Made by a program: the position numbers and the translations under genes. From the NCBI GenBank assembly GCA_963978545.1, contig OZ021726.1, positions 56,589,959 through 56,653,958 on the forward strand: a DNA stretch of 64,000 bases, read 5' to 3'. This DNA is from Linyphia triangularis. Taxonomy: Eukaryota > Arthropoda > Arachnida > Araneae > Linyphiidae. Each line of letters opens with the position of its first letter. The first letter of the stretch is position 1. The notes beneath the pieces are model-generated. The model worked only from the letters and a program-made list of their open reading frames with translations. It ran no database searches and was not told the origin of the DNA. This document shows positions 48,196 through 60,900 of the stretch, one piece after another.

Positions 48196-50159
48196 ACCTA
48201 ATAAACAAAAATATATAATGCTAAACATTAATTTGATTCTGCTAGTATAGGACGTCACCAAATATATAAGAGCGCCACTATATTGATAGAAATATTATAG
48301 TTTTCCTATTTAAATTTTACTGATCAAAATAATCTTTAGGCTCAAAATAATATTTGTACTTCCTTTATTTTGTTATAATATTATCCTCACAAAATTGAAA
48401 TTAATATTTAAGTACTGATTTTTGACTTTTGTCCATAATCCAGACATTATAATGATGGATGCTGTGTGAGCTTTGTGTTTTCCACGCACAGAGCCATTAA
48501 ACTATTTAAAAATTAATTTAAAAGTTAAGCTAAATGTTTTCGTTAAACTTTTAATTCTAACTCGTTTTCTCTGTAATAGTTAGGAAGTTTAAATAAAATA
48601 TTTACATTACAAGTCTTGCATTATTAATACACCAAATATCTCCCTATGTCAAATAACGTTTGCTAGAATGATGTTTCTTTTGAGGTAACTGTCGTAAAAT
48701 GAGTTCTTTATAAATTATAATAGTTAAAGAAAATAATTTTGATTAGAATGTAGGTGAAGTTCAAATTTAAAGCATGTATATTAAGTGTGGGAAAAAGTAT
48801 TAAAAAATAAAGTTATATCTGTTTTTGTTAGTTAATTTTGTGTTATTTTTTTCCCCATCAAAATGGTCAATTATACGTATAGCAGAAAAAATAACGAATT
48901 GAGTAATATTGTACAGAAAGAATTGTTCAATGAATTGTTCTGGAACCATTTTTAACTTTTTCTAAAAAACGGAATTCAAAAAATGACATTTATTTTAATT
49001 ATTGCTCTTGAACTTGAAGAACTAATTTTTTTTAAATAAGAATTTGAATTTTATTAATCCAATTTAATATATTATTTAACAATTATATCGTCCTTTCAAC
49101 ATATTTGCATATAAAGTAAATAAATTAGTATATAACAACGAATCTAAAGATAATCATAACTAAATTATCTACAACAATTTTGTAACGTATTTTTTTTTTT
49201 TTAGCTTTTAATATTTTTAAAGCTGGTCTGTGCACAGCCTTCAGATTTAAATTAGCTTAGAGGAATTAATTTTTATGAAAGTTCATCAGAGTTAGATATG
49301 GTATTCTATTGCTGAGATGTATACGATTGCTAAAGTTTTCTCAACGTGCTTAATTTGGGTTTTTCTCTTTTTTATAGTGCTACCAACTTCTGTATACTGT
49401 CACAACTTCCTGATATCTTTTAAACTACAATTTTCAAACAAATAATAAAATGTGCAATCGAAATAAACTATTCTTCAGAAGATTAAGTCTTAGTCATTAA
49501 ATTGATGTGTAATTTATCTTTTTTGGTTTTATATAAAGCGAAAAAAAGAGATCATCCAAAAAAAAAAAAAAAGAAAAAAAAAAAACACCTCCTAGATATA
49601 ATATATAAGATACATCAAACGACGCTGTAATTTGCATGTAAATATTTGCCAAACTTTGAAAGTTCATGTCACCCCCAACTTTTGCTTAGAAAGATAAATG
49701 TGGAACATTTATTTCCAACGTCTTACCAAAAAGTTAGTCTAAGCCGTTGCCGTACACAATCCAGATTCCCTCACTCACATCAACGTCAAGACAAATTACA
49801 GTTTATCGCAACAAATTCCACTCTCTGAAACTTCCTCTGAAAGCAATTTTGAGCATCGTACGACTCCATTAGCTGAGAAATGTTAACGTTAATAAATTTG
49901 TTGGAGAAGTGGCAATGCTTGGTTTAGAGAATCTAAGCAAAACCTCGGTTGACCGACGAAACGGAAAATCGATTAACTAAAAAAAAAAGACTGATTTTTT
50001 TCTCGCTTTTTTAGAAAAAAAATAGTTCGAATATTGAAGAGTAATTGAAATAGATGGGTATATATAGATGGGATTATATAGATGGGTATTTTAAAAACAA
50101 GTTTTTATTTCGTAATTGTTTAACGAATATGCATGCAGATAAAAATGTTAACTCCCAAA
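48196..50159. other. AT-rich sequence, nothing recognised
   Basis: An A run with few interruptions lies at 49557-49586. A 60-codon plus frame at 49646-49828 is somewhat less AT-rich but has neither start context nor clear splice sites. Confidence 0.5.
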
Positions 50160-51050
50160 AAAAGTTGTAAAAAAAACCCCGCCAAGTAAAATAATCAGTC
50201 AGAAAAAGTTGTACAAATCTAATGTTTGGCGCCAAACGGCCGCTTTTAGTTTCTTTTGGGGTACTTGTACACAATAAACTTAATTGGGATTATTAAGACG
50301 AATTCCTATAGGCAATCAGAACTTGGCAGGCTAGAGTAATTTTGTAATAATTTTATTCATTGGCGGATCCAGCGAGGGGCGGAGGTCATTGACAGCTCAC
50401 ATTTTAACGTACGCTGTTCTCAGGCTTTGGATGAAATCAATCAAGATTTTATGAATCCGCACTGAACATTTTTAATATAAATGAAAAAGCCGAAGCAAGA
50501 CAACAAAAGCAAATTAAAGTTTGAAAATTTTCAATGTGTATATGTATTCGTTGTTAGATTATTTTGTCTATCATATTTAACAATAATTTATTCTGAATCC
50601 AACAGATATAGACAATTTTAATTTATTGTCGTAAATTCACACTTAGCCAACCATTGTGTCACCTTTATGTTATTCATACTTTTTACCTCTTTATAATATA
50701 TTCTGTATCATCAAAGTTAAATTACCCCATGGTATAGTAATTTAATTTAAGAGTAACAAAATTTACCTAAGCTATTCAACAGCCACCACCTCCTCCGTAA
50801 TAAAACCCTGGACCCTCCCTTAATTTCATTTCATTTGCTTCAGCTACTTTGCAACTGAATTGAGATTAATTTTTAAAAACTCGAGCCTGCCAAGTACTGA
50901 TTGCCTATGGGGATTCCCCCTAATAATCCCAATTTAGTTCATTGTGTGCAAGTACCCAAAGAAACTAAACGCGGCCGCTTGGCGGCAAACATTAGATTTC
51001 ACAACTTTTGCTAACTGATTATTTTACTTGGTGTTTTTTTTTTAACAACG
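50160..51050. mobile_element. Inverted repeat with ~175-bp diverged arms
   Basis: The left arm (about 50160-50335) and right arm (about 50881-51050) pair through 'gccaagtaaaataatcagt', 'tctaatgtttggcg-ccaa-cggccgc', 'tagtttctttt-gggtacttg' and 'ataggcaatcag-acttggcaggct'. The ~545-bp centre starts with 'ggcggatccagcgagg' and ends near 'accctggaccctcc', an imperfect inner inverted pair that resembles the GGCGGATCCAG ends of other DNA transposons, so two elements may be nested. Confidence 0.78.
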
Positions 51051-51890
51051 TCTAGTTGTTTTTTAGGAGATATCAATTCTTTTTGTTGTGTTTGTTATGT
51101 TCTAAATGAGTTAGAACGATCAATGGTTATTTTAGTGTGAATAATCATATCGCCTTTCTAAGAAAAAAATAGCGACAGCACCATTAGATTCAAATACTAC
51201 TCTTTGTATTGAAAGTGATGATAAATATCATGAACAAATATTGTAGAGAGATTGAGGTTTGTAATCCAAATCCTTATCGTTTCTTTTAAGAAGAAATCTT
51301 CCTTACCACAACAACAACAAAATGTCATAATAAAAAATATGCACCTATTATAATTTGAGTACAAAAACATGCCATTATATACTAAAATATAAGTAATTAT
51401 TACAAAGTAAATAAAACATACAAACAAAATACTTGCTTTTTATGCGAAATTGAGGATTACCAGCTTTTGCATACGAATAAATATATAAAAAAATGTGTCC
51501 CAAAATAACTTTCGCTTTAAATTTGAAATATAAGACTTGTTATTATTTTAAGAGAAATTCATGTAGGTTTAATGGTGGATTCCCTAAGATATTAGGCTAG
51601 TGATCATAAGGTGCGTGATTCAAATCCGATCAGAAACCTAGAAAACTTTATTTTAAACTGAAAGTGGTTTTCTAAGTAAAAAGCTGAAACACGTGTTTTC
51701 AGAGCTTTGATAAGCATGCAATTTAATTGAAGAATAAGCAATTTTTATTTTTTTCGAATTGCACCGTTTTAAGTTTAACTTAAAGTATCAAAGTCACTAA
51801 TTGAAATTGAACAAGAGATGAATATCCGAAATCCCTTGATCAGTTTTACTCAGTCATTACCCAGCCTAAAATACCAAACTTCTGGAATTA
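51051..51890. other. AT-rich sequence with a weak tRNA-like patch
   Basis: At 51570-51640 'ttaggctagtgatc' and 'gcgtgattcaaatccga' resemble A- and B-boxes of a tRNA-derived repeat, but no cloverleaf can be drawn. The minus frame at 51197-51427 is hydrophobic through AT bias. Confidence 0.4.
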
Positions 51891-51892
51891 TT

Positions 51893-52180
51893 TAGGGGGA
51901 AGGGGGGGGGGGGGTACAGACCCTCTTACGTATTATTTCATACAAAAGGCACTTCCTCTAATCAATCTGAGAGGAATAAAAAAATATTGGTCTGAATATA
52001 TTAAAGCGCTTAAGCTGTAGGCCAGGATAAAATTCCCAAGCATCGGGACCATTTCCGGGGGATACATACCCTCCTACTCATCAAATCATACGAAAGGTAC
52101 TTCCTCTAATAAAGCTGAGAATAATAATAAAAAAAAAGAATAATCAGAAATCATCAAATAGTTTTGACTGTAGCCCTGGC
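51893..52180. repeat. ~155-bp tandem duplication
   Basis: 'ccctctta...catacaaaaggcacttcctctaat' (51929-51962) recurs as 'ccctccta...catacgaaaggtacttcctctaat' (52070-52111), and 'ctgtaggcc' (52015) recurs as 'ctgtagccc' (52169). A G run (51901-51914) lies at the start. Confidence 0.75.
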
Positions 52181-52229
52181 TAATGTTTTAGTCACAACCA
52201 GAAAAATCAGAAACAGAATCAGAAGAAGG

Positions 52230-52520
52230 AGAATCAGAAGAAGAACAAAATTCGGTGACTTCGGGGAATTTCAAAGGAATTTTTTACCATGTTCCCTTGT
52301 TCAATGTTAACAATTATGTTGTTATTTTTCTTTTACTCATCCGGGCAACATAATTTGAGAAAATCAGGATTCTAGCTATAATAGAGGCTGAGCTGTGAGG
52401 GGTCAAAAACGGGCCTAAGCTCTGTCAACATAATATACACTTGCATGTCTGCTGCTTTGACATCGGACTTGGCGGTGAAATAACTGCCGCCCTCCTAGAT
52501 GAGAGGGATCTTTTTGCAGT
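52230..52520 (+). repeat. Dispersed repeat R5, copy 1
   Basis: Matches 56810-57040 in the same orientation: 'ggggaatttc', 'ttgttcaatgttaacaattatgttgttatttt', 'gaaaatcaggattctagctataatag', 'gtgaggggt' and 'cggacttggc'. Non-coding in both. Confidence 0.78.
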
Positions 52521-52640
52521 TTGGCTACATTGGTTAGACAAGATATGCTAGTACAATTGAAATAAATCTGCATGTTTTTAAAGTAGCTACATATTAAATG
52601 TAGTTCGTTGATACAATAAAAAACATGCTTTTTTAATCCA

Positions 52641-53545
52641 CGAACTACAAACCGGGGTAGATATCTACCTCAGGTAAACTTTGAACTACGTTTTTAAGTC
52701 AGTCAGTGACATTATCAACTGAAGACCTATACCATAATTTAGTTCAAGGTTCTAACAGTAGGGCGAGGTCGCCAGACCCTTTGGTTTCTTGTTTACTGTG
52801 ACGCAGTGAAGACATGAATCTTGTGTGGGGTTGATATTTATCCCGGTTTGTAGTTCCCGTTAGTGTTTTGTGTAGGTAAGTTAAGTGCAAGCGACCGACC
52901 TGCGAAAGTCACAGAGCAATCTACTGCAGCGAGTGTGGTGCCTTTGAATAAGTCAAATCGTAACTTTACTTTTGAATATTTTTTATCTGTATCAAATTTC
53001 TCTTATTTTTACAGTTTCTATGACAGAAACCAAAATATATTCTTAAAAAACAATATTCTATCGATTTCCATTTGAAATTTTGCATAGATCAGATTGCTAA
53101 TTTTTTTGAATTTTCAAAGTCCCAAATAAATGGACTTTTTTGGCAAAAAATCATGATCGTATTTTTTTTTCTAAAAGCCTCATGTGACCTCTTTAAAATT
53201 CCGGTAAAAATTTGAAAATCGGTTGTTTAAAAAAATAGTTATAAATTTCTGTTTGTTAAATGTCGGTTTGACCATTTTTCAGCACTTTTAGCTATTCAAA
53301 TCGATTTTTCACCAACTAAACCTTGATAAAATTGAATTTTCTCTTCACCATTCTCTTCAACATAAAAAAAAAAAAAAGTTCAAGTATTTAAAAGTCAAAT
53401 TACTGCTTTCAGAAAGGTTTTACGAGGGAAAAAAACGTGGGGTTAATATTTACCCCGGTTTGTAGTTTACAGGTAAAAAAAAAATGGGTTTGTAGTTCTA
53501 GGTTAAAAAAAAATGGGTTTGTAGTTCTAGGTTAAAAAAAATTAC
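52641..53545. mobile_element. Nested element(s) with GAACTACAAACCGGG ends
   Basis: 'gaactacaaaccggggtagatat' at 52645 faces the complement-type end 'atatttatcccggtttgtagtt' at 52834-52856, bounding ~215 bp. The same right end appears again at 53448-53469 ('atatttaccccggtttgtagtt'), followed by a three-copy ~30-bp tandem of 'gggtttgtagttctaggtt'. The simplest reading is a short MITE inside, or next to, a longer relative sharing its ends. Confidence 0.65.
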
Positions 53546-54675
53546 ATCGTTATACTTACAACAACTATTAGAACGTTTTTTTCGGTTTTTGTCACTAAAC
53601 TAATTTTTATTGAAAGCAAACCGCATCTATTCTTCAAAATGTAGAAACAAACATAATTGGTGTTTTAAGTCAGTTTCAACTAGGAAACTATTGAATAAAA
53701 AATAAAATACAATTATAAAAAATAAAATAAAAAATAAATAAAAATAAGGAAAACGCATTTTGAGAAAAATAAATAAACTAAACTTACGGAAAAGTAAAAA
53801 TGCAAAAATGTGGGAGAGTGCCCTAACAGAAAAATTGGCTTTTCGTTTTTTCTATCACTCTATAAATAACTGTACGAGACAAATCCCTTTAACAGATACC
53901 TACTAGAAGGTTGGTTGATGTTATGGAGTTGTCTGGTTCAAAGGATACTCGAGTGCCATATTGCGCAGAAACACTGTGACAACAATATCTACAATTATGT
54001 CTTGTAATTTTTAATACGCGTCCACAACTGAGATTATACCTCTTTATCTGTCCACGTCCACACATCATCGGTAAAAGTCATGTATTAGAGGAAAACCACT
54101 TGCCTTGTATATGAAAGGAATCGTGTTCGATTCTTAGTGTCAAAATTTAACACGAGACTAATATATTGAGAATGCGTCGATAGCTAAATATCTTCATAAT
54201 AATTTGAAGTACTTTTAATTATTTAGACGCGATTATGGGACTTTTGAAGTCAGCCTGAAAAAAAAAATCAAATGATTTTCCAGTGTTTAGGCGCAATGTG
54301 TTCATAAGATAGCCATTGATAATTGGGAAGGAAGTACAAAAACACTTTTAATAATATGAAAGTGGAAGTTTAATAATAAGTACTAACTAAAGAGTGGAAT
54401 TTAAGGCTTACAAGCTAAGTATGTAGCTAAATTTATGGGACTCTAACTTTTTACTCTTAGAAATAAGTAACAATCTCAATTGGTACCATGTTAAGGTGAT
54501 TTCGACAAATGGCCTCATAGTGGAAGTTTTACAGAATTCATATCATTTGAGTTTCGTATCTGAGCAGCTCCTTTTGAAATATCTTCCAGGAATTAACTAG
54601 CCCTTTAAAATTTTACCCACCTAAACTATTATTTAGGTTATGTATTTTCAATGATTAGTACCTAATCCGTTATGA
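53546..54675. other. AT-rich sequence with a weak tRNA-like patch
   Basis: At 54085-54145 'ccacttgccttgtatatgaaagg' and 'cgtgttcgattcttagtg' give a B-box-like match as in a decayed tRNA-derived repeat; there is no acceptor-stem pairing, so I do not call a tRNA gene. Confidence 0.4.
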
Positions 54676-55386
54676 AAACTAGGAGTGTGGAACATCAAAC
54701 AATTTTTAATTAAACTTGATACCGGTCACTGCATTTAAAATTTAAATTTGTCAAGCATAATTTACCGTTCGTTTTTTTTTTTTATTAATTTTTTTTCAAA
54801 AAAAGAAAAGGAAAAAAAAAAAAAAAAAGGCCACTTTGTTAATATTTTTAATTATAACTATTAGACTGGCAAAAGAAATCCCTCAAAAATGGCAAAATTT
54901 GGGATAAGCTTATCGATAAATTTTTTACATTATTCTTTCTTGTAATTGAAACAGAGAATAAACAAATAACAGAGCTCAAGGAAAGAAAACTATGAGTTAA
55001 TGACATTCGTTTTTCAACTTTCAACACCTTTATTTCATTTCTAAGAAAATTTTGGAGGTGATGATGCGTAAAGCACATTAAAATATATTACTTCAGCGAT
55101 TTAGATAAAAAATATTTGAGTCGTTTTATGCAATTGCAAAAAACATTTTTCAATGGGAGCTACAATATACCCATGCGCAGTTTTAACGGAGACCTTAATA
55201 ATAGAGCCCATATCCGCCATTAACCCGTATACCAAAGTTGAGTATCGCAGGTCAATTCATTCGGGTTTTATGCTGACCACGAACAGATCCACACACATAC
55301 ATTTTTTCTAGACCACTTTTTTCAACTCAGAATTCAATACTTTCATTACCCTATGCTAACTTATAGATAATTGAAACTAAAAATCC
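54676..55386 (-). repeat. Dispersed repeat family R1, copy 4
   Basis: Opens 'aggagtgtggaacatc', then 'ccggtcactgcattt', 'ttttcaacttt', 'atgggagctacaatatacccatgcgcag', 'gttttatgctgaccac', and ends 'actttcattaccctatg'. An A-rich tract (54796-54829) sits inside. The minus frame at 54848-55078 is repeat. Confidence 0.78.
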
Positions 55387-56809
55387 AATACAACCAACTC
55401 CAACGTATTATAATAAATTATCTTTTCAATAATACGTTCCTCATATTCAAATTTTCTCTGGTATCGACAATAATCCAACAACCCGACACAAATTGCCACT
55501 TCTTCCCAAACAATTCCCCGTAATCCTCCGAGAAAAATCTCTCTCATCATCACAGCCATCATCCACATGCGTGACCTGCTCCATAAAAAACAAAAACTAT
55601 TTGTAGCCCTATATCGATGACCGTACTAAGTGGATTGTTCAAGTCACATATAGATGAGCCACTAAAAGCCACAGTGATCCAAGTCAGAAAGCGGAATTTT
55701 CAAGATTACTGATACCAAACAATAATAGTACGTCATTACATACGAATGGTAAGGTCATATAAGTCATAACTTATTATTTATGCAACCCTTTATACAGTAT
55801 TTTCTTTTCTATTAATGTTAAAAGCAAGAAAACTTTAAGGCTGTGCTTCTTGGAGTATGACATATGCCACTATAACTTTGAAGGGTTGTTATATAACGTA
55901 TGTGAAATGAAGCAGTCGTCAACATCCCATTAGGGGGTTGGGAGAGAAGGGTATCGATTCCACTCCCCCCATCCCTTTCGACATCGATTGCCCCCTTTTT
56001 CCTTCCTATCTGAACTTCTTGGCCTCAAGCCAGAAGGGGGTCAGTGTGCCCTCTTTTGCGCCGCCCTTGCCCGAGTAAAAGGGCTGTGTTGATACGGGTG
56101 TAAAGGGAGATTAATAGGCATGACTTTTGTTGTAAGTGTAGTAGGGTTGGGGATCTGTAAGTGGTGTAACGAGTAAAAAGTACTGGATGTAAATGAGAAC
56201 TATGAGTTTTGTTTGGGGATAGGATTGTGGCCAAGAATAAGGAGAGTGGAATAAGTTGAGTAGTATGGTGTGAGTGGGACATGTTGCATATGGTGAACTG
56301 TCAACCAGTATCAGTTATAAAGGGAAGTTCAAAGTTCGTCACACCGTCACAAGCACAACAAGTGAGGGAGAAGTCTCATGATAAGCCATAATTGCAAACG
56401 TACAATAGTTAATGGTTATACATTTAAGAGTTCATATGAACAGTGATTCAACTATTGCCTTTAAAATTATATTCCAATCAACACACGTAATTTTAGTATC
56501 ATTTCTACAAAAGAAACCTGGCTCTACACATTTTTCCCTTACCCACCTCATTATAGCATAAAAGCTCTCTTCAATAATTCTTTGTTTATTAAACAACTTT
56601 TTTTTTTATTAAATCGTAAAGTATAATACATTCCAAATAAACGATACAGTGTTAAAGTTTTTCTGGTCGAGAATGATTTTTGTGCTCATATGATATTTGA
56701 CCTCAGTATCTTAGGTGTAAGTTTTACATGTTTGCTGAAAGTTTTAGAAGGGCTCTTTAAAATGAGCATCTCACACTTTTTAGTTAGTTGCAATATGTTC
56801 AACATGTAG
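55387..56809. other. Spacer with a GC-richer patch at 55920-56060
   Basis: The patch at 55920-56060 contains 'gtatcgattccactcccccc' and 'gccctcttttgcgccgccc'. It looks like transposon debris rather than an exon: it lacks a paired acceptor and donor. The frames at 55377-55568 and 56025-56282 (minus) have no family resemblance that I can see. Confidence 0.45.
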
Positions 56810-57040
56810 TTCGCGGGGAATTTCCCTTGCTCAATGTTAGCAATTATGTAGTTATTTTCCGTCTACTTACTCTGGGCAACACGAGGGCAAGAAAATCAGG
56901 GTTCTAGCTATAATAGATACTGATCGGTGAGGGGTTGAAAACCGCCCAAAGGTTCGGTCACAGTTGACACCACTTGTATGTTCTGCAAAAACAGTTGGCG
57001 GACTTGGCACTAAATAATGCCGCTTTCCTGAATTTAATGG
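56810..57040 (+). repeat. Dispersed repeat R5, copy 2
   Basis: A direct-orientation partner of 52230-52520, ~4.5 kb away; diverged, with an extra 'cacgaggg' after 'gggcaa'. Confidence 0.78.
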
Positions 57041-57249
57041 TAAAGTAATCTGTTCTTCCAGCGATTGGATTTTGAGTATTTATTCATAATTTTTACCTAG
57101 GGAATGAGATGTTTGTTTTATCACCATCGTATTTTACATGCCATCAATCAACCGCTCTGCTACTTGCAAAGTAATTATGATAATGTTTTCTAATGAGATG
57201 AAAATAAGAATTGTTAGTTTAGAGTTTAATTCTCGCACAGTATGTCAAT

Positions 57250-57935
57250 TAACCAGGAGTATGTAACATCACAAAACTAATTACACATAAAACTGGTCGC
57301 TGTATTTATATTTGTTATAAATTGTTATAATTTACTAATTTAACAAAAATGGCCAGTTTGATGATATAATTACTACTATATTGGTAAAAAAATAAATGAC
57401 AAAATTAGAGATCTATTTTTCGATAAATATAACATAATCTCATCTTATAAGTGAATCAGAGGAGAAAAGGTCATTGATGGGCGATGCTCAAGGAAAGATA
57501 ACTCTGCTTTAAAGATATTCGTTTTCCAACTTTTAACATCTTTATAGCATTTCTACGAAACATTTTCATGCTTTACGTCATTTCTCTAGAAATTTTGGAG
57601 GTGGAGATAATTAGAACAATTTAAAAGGTATCATTACAGCGAATTTGATCAAAATCGTTAGAACTGTTGTATGGTAGTTGTTGAAATACATAAATTTTTC
57701 AATGGCAGCTACCTTATGCGCATGCTTTGTTTTGACGAAAACCTTAATGAAGAATGTATGAGCCACATTAACACGTATGTGGAAGTTGAACATTGTAGAT
57801 CAATCTATTCGGGAGTTATGTTGACCACAGAAACAAACATAAGCAGTTTCTCCAGACTACTTCTATGAACTCGGCACGTTCCCAAACGCATAGAAATGGG
57901 GGGGGGGGGATGACCTAGTGTAATAATTTCAATAC
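57250..57935 (-). repeat. Dispersed repeat family R1, copy 5
   Basis: Opens 'caggagtatgtaacatcac', then 'actggtcgctgtatttatatttg', 'aatcagaggagaaaagg-tcattgatgggcg', 'atggcagctaccttatgcgcatgc', 'ttttgacgaaaaccttaatg' and 'gggagttatgttgaccac'. It ends at a G run (57899-57909). The frames at 57611 (minus) and 57671 (plus) are repeat. Confidence 0.82.
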
Positions 57936-60900
57936 CAGATGTCAACACATTTAGAATTGAAATTAAAAATGAAAAATCAATGGTTTTTTCTTAACTATTG
58001 GCTAAATTTAATGATTGTAGATGAATTAATATTTTACTTTGTTTCGGGTTCCATTAGATCGAAGGTAATCAAAGTAAAGCAATTTCAAGTAATGGATCTT
58101 ACTCAGAGAAAAAGAACAGCTTTAGAGTTAAATATTGAGAAAATTGAAGTGATGATCAGATCGGAGCTGTATTTCATGTCACCGAACATTGACCGAATTG
58201 TTTTTGTAACTAGCCGATTATTTATTACTCACATCTACTCAAACTTATTATATATTCTTCATGGGGAGTAGTGATTTTACAAGGAGTATTTAGAGGAGAT
58301 ATTGGCGAGGGTTGTAAGAAGATTATAAGCTTTATCACAGTTTCTATAGAAACAAAAAGAATACAAAATTATTATTATTATTATTATTTTTTTAATCCAT
58401 TAAAATTTACGCATCGCACAAGTTGCTTAAAATTTGGGAAATCGAAAAAATGTATGGAAAGTTGAGAATTTTTTTTAACTTATCATAAAACTGAACAGAT
58501 TAAGTTTCAAATCAGTATTTGAAGTCATTATGATATTATTTACTTTGAGAAATGTCATGCGGGAATCGACACTCTACTATGAAAATGTGACAGAGAGTAA
58601 ATTTTTGTCAGAATGGACAAAAACTATTTTAAGCTAAAAGCCATGATAGGTTTAAAAATATGGTAGGTTAGTTAGTCAATATTAAAGTTTATTGGTAAAC
58701 TAATTATCCTAAATAACCCCTCTCATCCCAAGCTCATAACTTCGGGTGTTTGTGGGGGAAGGGTTGAGGAAGATTCCGAAACCTATCCTTTTCTCTAATA
58801 TCAATGTTTAATTATTGATTTTATACAGTCGTTTTCCAGAAAGTTTTAAACTACTTTTCACGTATGAATTTGTGTCGCATGTATGGTCAATCATTTTGGA
58901 AGTACTAGCAATTAATTGACTACATCATATCGGTAATCTTATACTAAGACAACATAACATGTGTTAGGGTATTAGGGTTTCTTACATCATGACCGTGTTA
59001 CACAATCGCCTTTTTCTGCTGGTTCCCTAATAGAAATGTTGCTATATAACCGTATGACTAATGTATCTCATATAAGTCTGACTAATTTAACCATATAAAT
59101 TTCAAAATGTTAAATGCATTAAGAACACAAACCAAAATAATTACAGAAAATGTGATAAAGACATTGTTTGCGCGATATAATGTTATTAACCGTTTGCATT
59201 TCGGATAAAAGAAAGTAGAGGACTTTTATAATATTCAACTTAATGAAAATATTTGCAAGGTCATGCCTTAAAATGACTTGGATAAAAAAAAGTCTGAAAT
59301 TTCCTGCTACTTCTGCTGTCCAACGATACATATACAAATCCAACTCAAGTTTAGTTCCTGTATAGAGCATATTAAAATATTTATGAAGTATAACTGAATG
59401 AGAATATATAAAATTATTGATAACAGCAAATTGAGTTTTGAAAAGAACAAGCTATACAAATAATATTTATGGATTTTAATGTGAGGAACTCCGTCCCTTC
59501 ATCAAAGGCTTTAAAAGGGTTGTTGGAGATAAGTTTTCTACGCACTAATATATTGATACTGTCGAAATTTACTAATAATCATAATCTCAATAATAACACT
59601 TAACCTTATAGATTTAGTTCTTAAAATTTTCTAGTAAAATGACCCCTATCCTTCTCTTTGTAGGAGAATATTGATCCCTTCCATAACACTTTAACACCGT
59701 TCATAAGGTTTTTGAAAAGTAGCAAATAAGTAGTTTTTAATAACTTTTTAATGACCTCCATATAAATTTGTAGGACAAAAATTCATTGTTTTCTTGCATA
59801 TAAATTCGAACCATTACAATTGTAAGAATCAAATAATATTTTAATAGACTTTGTTTTATAATTTAGGAATCTTTTTTTATGTCTAAATGAAAGCCATCCT
59901 CACTTTCTTCGTGGAAATAAGGCGATTCCAAGCAACTTGGAAGATAAAAACTGCTCCACCAATTAAAGAGGGGTCCAAACTGGTAGAAGAGGAAAATACA
60001 TATGAAATTTTTAATAGTTAAAAAAAAATAAAAATTGAAAATTAATCACCCAAGGTGAAATATAAGGACTATAAAGGCCCTTTTATAAGGATCTATCAAA
60101 AATAAGTACTTCTTAAGGACTTTTAAGGACCGTGTGAACCCTGTTTTTAACATTAATAACTTCCCACTGTCACAAATTTAGAACGGAATATGACGATTTC
60201 TATCAAGCTAAAAATTTAAAACTGTTCATAAATTTCCTACAATATAGTTTGAAACGTTTAGGATAAAAAATTTGATGATGAAGAGTTATTTTCCGTAAGT
60301 TTGTTCTTTTGACTTATCGAAATTTAGATTGTAAATCACGTGGTGTTAGAATTTTAACAAATGATATTATAACGATAAATTATTCAGCTCTATTTTTCTC
60401 ATAATTAAAATTTACTGCTATATGTATAAGGATATTGAAAGATAAAAAAAAAAAAATACGAGAAAGAATTTTAAGAGTAAGACAATTTTGAATTAAAATA
60501 CTTTTTATTACTTTAAGTTTGGACAGAGAGAAGAATTAACTATGAAATAAGCAGGATTTTATCGAACGAATGAATACATTTACTCATTTAATTATGGCAT
60601 ACCAACAAAAACAATTAAAATGAAAAAAAATTTAGGATTGGCACCACCGAAGCAAAAATTTGTTTACTAGTTTTCGAGTTACAATTTAGTATTTTATTTA
60701 TTGATTTTTAGTTACAATTCCATGGAGAATGGAGTTACATACAAACACACGGAAGATATTCACAAAAACTTCAAATTTACCATTTTGGATAAGACTGATA
60801 TTTTATATTTTTAAAAATTGGTTTACAAACTACTTCAAAGAAGTTCAATGTTAGGTTGCACAGTGAAAAAAGTAACCTAAAAATCTAATCGATACTTTAA

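Noticed and set aside
54085..54145. A possible tRNA gene from B-box-like 'gtgttcgattc'.
   Set aside because: No acceptor-stem or anticodon-stem pairing; more likely debris of a tRNA-derived repeat.
55377..55568. A 63-codon minus frame with a repeated Glu/Ile-rich end, considered as an exon.
   Set aside because: It overlaps the edge of R1 copy 4 and lacks a paired acceptor and donor in the needed phase.
56025..56282. An 85-codon minus frame in a GC-richer patch.
   Set aside because: His/Ser/Leu-rich low-complexity read of what looks like transposon debris; no splice pair.
57939..58271. A 110-codon plus-strand frame beginning with Met.
   Set aside because: No recognisable domain, no splice signals and no GC rise; frames of this size are expected by chance in 64 kb.
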